Shown: positions 58,096-64,000 of the stretch, piece by piece
Layout of the letters: each line of letters starts with the position of its first letter
Position numbering within the stretch: position 1 is the first letter of the stretch
Assembly (NCBI RefSeq): GCF_020166435.1
Contig: NZ_JAINZP010000012.1
Span: 1 to 64,000, forward strand
Source of the DNA: Pectobacterium versatile
Lineage (GTDB): Bacteria; Pseudomonadota; Gammaproteobacteria; Enterobacterales; Enterobacteriaceae
Reading direction: 5' to 3'
Length of the DNA stretch: 64,000 nt
Position numbers and translations under genes: made by a program
The notes under the pieces: model-generated
Database searches by the model: none
What the model was told of the DNA's origin: nothing
The model's input: the letters and a program-made list of their open reading frames with translations, nothing else

Positions 58096-58551
58096 AGCGA
58101 TGCCCGTCCTTCGTCGATTAGCACAGATTAAGAGAGCGTGTGGAATATATGCCTATTAATGTATTGCCCTCCGAAAGAAGAAATCTCCTGAGTCCAGCAA
58201 CCCTTATGCCAACTTGTAGCGTCAGGGCGTCGTGATTTTATTCATTCCTGCTGGTCAAGGAAGACGTCACCTTCTGTATTAAAGCGTAGTTTGCATCCGT
58301 AAAATTTCCTCTAGTCTACAGACGTATTTTTAAGATATTTCAAGGACTCACTTTCAGGAAAATCCGTGTAACATTATACAGAATGGGCGTTCCGCCTTAA
58401 GGACACCGCCTATTACCGACGTTAGCGCACGTAAAACCTATCGAATATATAGGTTATTCGTTAATGTTATTTTTATATAACCTGAACGCGAACGTGTGTA
58501 ATTGGCTTATCATGTTTCATGATATTTATCTGTAATAGGAAATAGAAAACT
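58096..58551. other. 456-bp divergent intergenic region, yeaG / mipA
   Basis: It holds the sigma-54 promoter of yeaG (58196-58212) and, about 100 bases before mipA, a 7-bp inverted repeat AACCTAT / ATAGGTT (58435-58455). There is no gene. Confidence 0.6.
58196..58212 (-). promoter_or_regulatory. Sigma-54 promoter of yeaGH
   Basis: On the minus strand TTGGCATAAGGGTTGCT fits the -24/-12 consensus TTGGCAC-N5-TTGC with correct GG to GC spacing. It lies about 100 bases upstream of yeaG. In E. coli yeaGH is known to be NtrC/sigma-54 dependent, which agrees. I did not find a clear NtrC site upstream. Confidence 0.8.
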
Positions 58552-59301
58552 GTGAAAAAACCTCAACTATGTATGCTGGCCGCACTGGTTTCTGGTGCTG
58601 TGCTCCTGCCTTCAGCCTATGCCGCAGAGGTTTCTCTGGGTCTTGGCGCTGCGGGTTCAACGTCTGTGTACCGTGGTGTTGATAATGATGTTAATCCGCT
58701 TCCTGTACTGAATTATGAAAGTGAAAATTTTTATTTCCGCGGGCTGGGTGGTGGATACTACCTGTGGAATGACGGCGCAAATCGTTTCTCTTTAACAGCG
58801 TATTACCTGCCTTTAGGGTTTAAGCCGGGAGATAGCGACGATCTGCGTATGAAGCAGTTGGACAAACGCCGCGGTACGCTGATGGCGGGTGCGGCTTATC
58901 GTCATACTGCCGACTGGGGTGAGATTCGTACTGTGCTGGCAGGGGATACGCTGGATTACAGCAACGGTTTCGCGTGGGATACCGCTTACCTTTACCGCTT
59001 CTCAATGGGCGATCTGAGCATCACCCCGGGTATCGGCGCCACCTGGTTCAGTGAAAACATGAACCAGTATTACTACGGCGTTAGCGCACAAGAATCTGCT
59101 CGTTCCGGCTTTACCCAATATAGCCCTGGCGATGGCTGGGCTCCGTATCTTGAACTGAGTGCGGGCTATCAGATTAACCAAAGCTGGAGCGCCTGGGCCG
59201 TGGGCCGTTACACGCGTCTGTCTGACGAAATGAAAGACAGTCCGATTGTTGATAGTAACCACAGCATCTTAATGAGCGCGGGCGTCAGCTATCGCTTCTG
59301 A
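58552..59301 (+). CDS. mipA: MipA/OmpV family outer membrane protein
   Basis: A 249-residue beta-barrel protein with a GTG start (AGGAAA upstream). The signal peptide ends SAYA at about residue 24. Alternating strands and the terminal SYRF (aromatic end residue) mark an outer membrane barrel. In E. coli MipA scaffolds MltA with PBP1B. It lies between yeaG and yeaE as in E. coli (yeaF). Confidence 0.93.
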   Translation: MKKPQLCMLAALVSGAVLLPSAYAAEVSLGLGAAGSTSVYRGVDNDVNPLPVLNYESENFYFRGLGGGYYLWNDGANRFSLTAYYLPLGFKPGDSDDLRMKQLDKRRGTLMAGAAYRHTADWGEIRTVLAGDTLDYSNGFAWDTAYLYRFSMGDLSITPGIGATWFSENMNQYYYGVSAQESARSGFTQYSPGDGWAPYLELSAGYQINQSWSAWAVGRYTRLSDEMKDSPIVDSNHSILMSAGVSYRF

Positions 59302-59358
59302 TGTTTTTCATGAGCGCTTTTAATGCTCTTCGTAAGCATGGTGCATCTGCCGTACAAT

Positions 59359-59380
59359 AATGGGGTGATATCACCCCATT
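59359..59380. promoter_or_regulatory. 22-bp perfect palindrome between mipA and yeaE
   Basis: It is centred on GGGGTGATATCACCCC and extends three more base pairs each side. It is 58 bases after the mipA stop and has no T-run, so it may be an operator for yeaE (start 59460) or a weak terminator. Confidence 0.45.
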
Positions 59381-59459
59381 TGCACATTTATGGTACGCCG
59401 AATGCCATGTTAGGTTTGACGGCAAACCAGTTACGTTGACAGCAAACAGGGAGGAACGC

Positions 59460-60311
59460 ATGACAAAAGCGATTCGTTTTCCAGATGACACCCGCGTACC
59501 GGCAATCGGTCAGGGAACGTGGTACATGGGCGAAGATGCCCGCACGAGAGCTCAGGAAGTGACGGCGTTGCAAGCAGGTATCGACCTTGGGTTAACGCTG
59601 ATTGATACCGCCGAAATGTATGCGGAAGGCAGGGCGGAGGACGTAGTCGGAGACGCAATACGCGGCCGTCGTGATAGCGTTTATCTGGTATCGAAAGTGT
59701 ACCCGCACAATGCGGGAGGCGAAAAAGCGATACAGGCGTGTGAACGCAGCCTGAAGCGGCTAAAAACCGAGCGTATTGATCTGTATCTGCTGCACTGGCG
59801 TGGTGGCATTCCGTTAGTGGATACGATCGCCGCAATGGAGCGATTGCAGCAGGCGGGAAAAATCGGCCAGTGGGGCGTGTCCAATCTCGATCTTGAGGAT
59901 ATGCAGGAGCTGTGGTCGCTAAATGGCGGACAGCACTGCATGACTAATCAGGTGCTTTACCATTTGGCCTCGCGCGGTATTGAATTTGATTTGTTGCCGT
60001 GGTGTCAGCAACAGCAGCTTCCCGTGATGGCGTATTGCCCGCTGGCGCAGGCAGGGCGCTTGCGTGAGGGATTATTCTCGCATCCGGTGGTGAACCGCAT
60101 TGCGCGTGAACATAACATCACGCCTGCTCAACTTTTACTGGCGTGGGTGATTCGCCAGCCGGGCGTGATCGCGATTCCAAAAGCCAGTTCTGTAAAGCAT
60201 GTGCAGGAAAATGCGAAAGCGCTGGACGTGGTGTTGTCTGAGGACGATCTCGGGCAGTTGGATCAGGCGTTTCCACCGCCGACGCGCAAACAGCATTTGG
60301 ATGTGGTGTAG
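59460..60311 (+). CDS. yeaE: Aldo/keto reductase YeaE
   Basis: A 283-residue NADPH-dependent reductase active on methylglyoxal-like aldehydes in E. coli. I start at the ATG at 59460 (GGGAGGA upstream). The catalytic tetrad is seen: Asp in IDTAEMY, Tyr in the same MYAEG segment, Lys in LVSKVYP and His in LLHWRG. The tail motif IPKASSVKHVQENAKAL binds the cofactor. Confidence 0.96.
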   Translation: MTKAIRFPDDTRVPAIGQGTWYMGEDARTRAQEVTALQAGIDLGLTLIDTAEMYAEGRAEDVVGDAIRGRRDSVYLVSKVYPHNAGGEKAIQACERSLKRLKTERIDLYLLHWRGGIPLVDTIAAMERLQQAGKIGQWGVSNLDLEDMQELWSLNGGQHCMTNQVLYHLASRGIEFDLLPWCQQQQLPVMAYCPLAQAGRLREGLFSHPVVNRIAREHNITPAQLLLAWVIRQPGVIAIPKASSVKHVQENAKALDVVLSEDDLGQLDQAFPPPTRKQHLDVV

Positions 60312-60348
60312 CGGAAGATAAAACATTTGCAGAAGAGGTGTATGGCGG

Positions 60349-60476
60349 TATACCCGTCATACTTCAAGCCGCATGTGCGTTGGCTTCTCTTACTCACCCC
60401 AGTCACTTACTTGTGTAAGCTCCTGGGGATTCGTGCGGTTGCCGCCTTCACGCAACTCGAATTATTTAGGGTATAT
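60349..60476 (+). repeat. Dispersed intergenic repeat, short form (copy 4)
   Basis: Nearly the same as the copy at 10205-10332: ACCCGTCATACTTCAAGC start, CCCCAGTCACTTACTTG and CTCCTGGGGATTC core, and AACTCGAATTATTTAGGGTA end. It lies between the convergent yeaE and yeaD genes. Confidence 0.88.
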
Positions 60477-60486
60477 GCAGCGGTGG

Positions 60487-61356
60487 TTATTTCTTGATGC
60501 GGATAACCGTCGCCAAGCGAGCCGGAGCCTTGGCAGATGCGACAAACGGTTGATTAATTCGCGCGGTTTCCACACACACGAACGTTTTATATCCCTCATC
60601 TGGCATATCGCTAATCGTACGAGACAGCTCTGCACCGGGGTTCCATGACACCACATCGCTATGGTGCGTATGGTGTACTTCGATAGCGCGTTTCAGTACC
60701 GCATCATGTACCACGCTGGTGTCCTGCGGTTGGGTATAAATACGGTCTGTACGGTCGGTAAAGACTAAATCGCCTTGCTGCGTTGCCAGCTTGCCCTGAT
60801 CCACTTTATCGATGAATGATTCACCCAGACCGGCAATGCGAATATCGCTGATGTCGCCGATGTTGAAATAGGTGTGCAGCGCGCTGGTGATGCTGTAATC
60901 GCCATGCGCTTCCAGCTCAATGCCGCACTCTTTACCCAGTTTAAAGCAAGCGATGAGTGTGAATTCATGCGGCCAGCTCTTACGCGTTTCTTCATTGTCT
61001 CGCAGCGTGAATGTGAGCTGCACACCGTGCTCATCTTCGCTGTGAGCGGTAAATTCCCACGGCAGCAGACGGGCAAAACCGTGGTTAGGATCGGCGAAAG
61101 GGCCAAACCAAGGGAAACAAATCGGTACACCGCCGCGAATCGCAACGTGATGAGTAAAAGGCGTATTGTCGCTCAACCAGAGCACGGGCTCTTCGTTTGT
61201 CGGCTGCCAACTGAGCAGATGCGCCCCTTGTAATGCGACCGCTGCGCGCACTTCGGGATGATCAACGACGATGATAGGTAGTTGATCCAGCTGACGCTGG
61301 CTGAGGGTTGCGCTAATTTGCTTAGTGACGGGGAGTGAGAAAATTGTGTTATGCAT
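60487..61356 (-). CDS. yeaD: D-hexose-6-phosphate mutarotase (aldose 1-epimerase family)
   Basis: A 289-residue enzyme that interconverts hexose-6-phosphate anomers. I start at the ATG at 61356; 16 upstream codons overlap the promoter. Family blocks are GGVPICFPWFGPF, HTYFNIGDI (catalytic His region) and the Glu in VVSWNPGAELSR. It follows gapA on the same strand, separated by a terminator. Confidence 0.96.
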   Translation of the reverse strand: MHNTIFSLPVTKQISATLSQRQLDQLPIIVVDHPEVRAAVALQGAHLLSWQPTNEEPVLWLSDNTPFTHHVAIRGGVPICFPWFGPFADPNHGFARLLPWEFTAHSEDEHGVQLTFTLRDNEETRKSWPHEFTLIACFKLGKECGIELEAHGDYSITSALHTYFNIGDISDIRIAGLGESFIDKVDQGKLATQQGDLVFTDRTDRIYTQPQDTSVVHDAVLKRAIEVHHTHHSDVVSWNPGAELSRTISDMPDEGYKTFVCVETARINQPFVASAKAPARLATVIRIKK

Positions 61357-61412
61357 GATAGTGCCTTTTTTTGATTGTTTTTCGTGGTAAAAAGAAATCT
61401 GCAATTAACAAT

Positions 61413-61443
61413 AAAAAAGGGCGACATTACGTCGCCCTTTTTT
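61413..61443. terminator. Symmetric terminator between gapA and yeaD
   Basis: GGGCGAC / GTCGCCC arms around ATTAC, with A6 before and T6 after, so it acts in both directions. It ends gapA transcripts 20 bases past the stop. Confidence 0.9.
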
Positions 61444-61463
61444 CACAGAATCATCGCTGACGC

Positions 61464-62802
<1,339 letters not shown>

Positions 62803-63222
62803 ATGACTAACGACTCTGCTTCGCATACCCCGTCCGACAACACTGAATTGACAGAGATGCAGCGCTATGTCACCCAGCAACGCGGTACGGAGCCTGCGTT
62901 TTCAGGCAAATTGTTGCATAACAAGCGCACTGGCGCTTATCACTGCCTCTGCTGCCAGGCTCCGCTGTTTTATTCCGACAGCAAATATGACTCCGGCTGT
63001 GGCTGGCCGAGCTTCGATCAGCCCGTTTCCTCAGAGGCGATTCGCTATCTGGAAGATGACTCACACAATATGCGCCGCATCGAGATCCGCTGCGGGCAGT
63101 GTGATGCGCATCTGGGGCACGTTTTCCCTGATGGCCCGAAAACCACGGGAGAGCGCTACTGCGTGAATTCCGCCTCGCTGAGTTTTATCGACGACGTTGA
63201 TGGCGAACGCGTTGACGGGTAA
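62803..63222 (+). CDS. msrB: Peptide-methionine (R)-S-oxide reductase
   Basis: A 139-residue repair enzyme for methionine R-sulfoxide. Zinc is bound by two CxxC pairs (CLCC near 48-51 and CGQCD near 97-100). The catalytic cysteine is in [10 protein letters not shown] near 118-127, and GCGWPSF is conserved. It is divergent from gapA and followed by yeaC, as in E. coli. Confidence 0.98.
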   Translation: MTNDSASHTPSDNTELTEMQRYVTQQRGTEPAFSGKLLHNKRTGAYHCLCCQAPLFYSDSKYDSGCGWPSFDQPVSSEAIRYLEDDSHNMRRIEIRCGQCDAHLGHVFPDGPKTTGERYCVNSASLSFIDDVDGERVDG

Positions 63223-63354
63223 TCTGTCCTCGATAGGTGTGGCAGTGACAGGCTGATAATGTTTTAGCTTTAAACGATTCAGCTACGATGAAACGCTACA
63301 CAAACTGGAATCCAGTAATAATAAATCTGACCTTTCTCGGAGCAGAAACCGGAT

Positions 63355-63633
63355 ATGGAACTCAATGATCTGATCGATGCCATGACGCCAGAAATTTACC
63401 AACGGTTAGTCACGGCGGTGGAGTTAGGCAAATGGCCAGATGGTGTCGCGTTGACGGCTGAGCAGAAAGAAAATTGCCTGCAAATGGTGATGATGTGGCA
63501 GGCTCGTCATAACGAAGAGGCTGAGCACATGACGATTGGCACTGATGGCGAAATCGTGATGAAGAGCAAGCAGGAGTTGAAGCGCGAGTTTAACATCGCT
63601 GACGCCATTATTACGTTGAAACCCAACGCGTAA
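63355..63633 (+). CDS. yeaC: YeaC family protein (DUF1315)
   Basis: A 92-residue helical protein of unknown function. MTPEIYQRLVTAVELGKWPDG and QMVMMWQARHNE are the family's landmarks. It lies between msrB and pncA as in other enterobacteria and ends at a terminator. Confidence 0.95.
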   Translation: MELNDLIDAMTPEIYQRLVTAVELGKWPDGVALTAEQKENCLQMVMMWQARHNEEAEHMTIGTDGEIVMKSKQELKREFNIADAIITLKPNA

Positions 63634-63643
63634 CGTGTGAGCA

Positions 63644-63670
63644 GGCAGCCTCATTGGCTGCCGCTATTTT
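63644..63670 (+). terminator. Terminator after yeaC
   Basis: GGCAGCC / GGCTGCC stem with TCATT loop, followed by GCTATTTT. Confidence 0.75.
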
Positions 63671-63685
63671 CAGTTGTCAGTCGCG

Positions 63686-64000
63686 CTAACGGGCAGAAGA
63701 CAACGTAGTAAGAAACTGCGTCATATCCGTCAGTATCGCGCCACGTTGCGCCATTTCCCGTAACGCAGATTCGCTGTCATCAGGCGAAAGATTCACGCCA
63801 CGACAACCATCCACCAGGACTTCGGTGTGATAGCCCAGCGCAATCGCATCCAATACGCTGAACTTGACGCAATAATCTGTTGCCAGCCCCAGAATCGTCA
63901 AATGGGTGATGTGATTAGCGTGTAACCACGCATCCAATTCGGTTTTAACCCGGTGCCCATTATCGAAAAAAGCGCTATAGCTATCGATCTCCGGCTGCGT
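63686..64000 (-). CDS. pncA: Nicotinamidase (partial, runs off the window)
   Basis: The C-terminal 104 residues of PncA, which hydrolyses nicotinamide to nicotinate in NAD salvage. IDSYSAFFDNGHR begins the visible part, and the catalytic cysteine lies in ILGLATDYCVKFSVLDA. DGCRGVNLSPDDSESAL is the usual tail. The start codon lies beyond position 64000; an internal Met at 63937 is not the start. Confidence 0.96.
   Translation of the reverse strand, partial: TQPEIDSYSAFFDNGHRVKTELDAWLHANHITHLTILGLATDYCVKFSVLDAIALGYHTEVLVDGCRGVNLSPDDSESALREMAQRGAILTDMTQFLTTLSSAR

Overview
The window looks like the chromosome of a soft-rot enterobacterium of the Pectobacterium type. The core gene order ychF-pth-ychH-prs-ispE-lolB-hemA-prfA-prmC-sirB2-sirB1-kdsA is the enterobacterial one. 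Further along are pntAB, uspE-fnr-ogt, the yeaH-yeaG / mipA / yeaE / yeaD / gapA / msrB / yeaC / pncA block, srfABC and a secreted plant-type expansin. The genus is inferred from gene content, not from a search.

Bases 1 to about 8,200 are an integrative element ending beside ychF. Its visible part holds a Rep_trans-like rolling-circle replication protein, a long non-coding region with inverted repeats (a candidate origin), a very divergent family-A polymerase-like protein, degraded IS remains and a P4-type tyrosine integrase. The left end lies outside the window.

Inserted in that element is a second, smaller mobile unit at 3,482-6,416. It has 38-bp Tn3-family terminal inverted repeats (32/38 identical) and a perfect 5-bp target duplication (ATTTA). 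Each end carries an outward-facing remnant of a Tn3 transposase C-terminus. It has no working transposase. Its only cargo is a two-gene unit: a GIY-YIG nuclease-domain protein with a long hydrophobic C-terminal part, followed one base later by a coiled-coil protein with a C-terminal membrane anchor. This cassette is the best candidate for an undescribed system; a defence or toxin-like role is inference only.

From 8,306 to about 26,800 the window is core genome: translation quality and termination (ychF, pth, prfA, prmC), haem, isoprenoid, PRPP and LPS precursor synthesis (hemA, ispE, prs, kdsA), lipoprotein sorting (lolB), proton-pumping transhydrogenase (pntAB) and anaerobic control (fnr).

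From 26,800 to about 54,800 is accessory, niche-related DNA: an oxidoreductase with a lone sugar-binding protein, a tightly coupled five-gene lipid-modification operon (NTF2-like, SDR, FAD amine oxidase-like, DUF1365, cyclopropane synthase-like), an AT-rich orphan gene, srfABC, the expansin, osmC, cytochrome b562, two exporters with nearby palindromic operators, a chemoreceptor, a LysR regulator and a D-amino-acid dehydrogenase. From 54,850 to the end the enterobacterial core returns, with a clear sigma-54 promoter before yeaG and a CRP site between gapA and msrB. A dispersed intergenic repeat family, in short (~125 bp) and long (~200-330 bp) forms, recurs at 10.2, 10.9, 53.1 and 60.4 kb.
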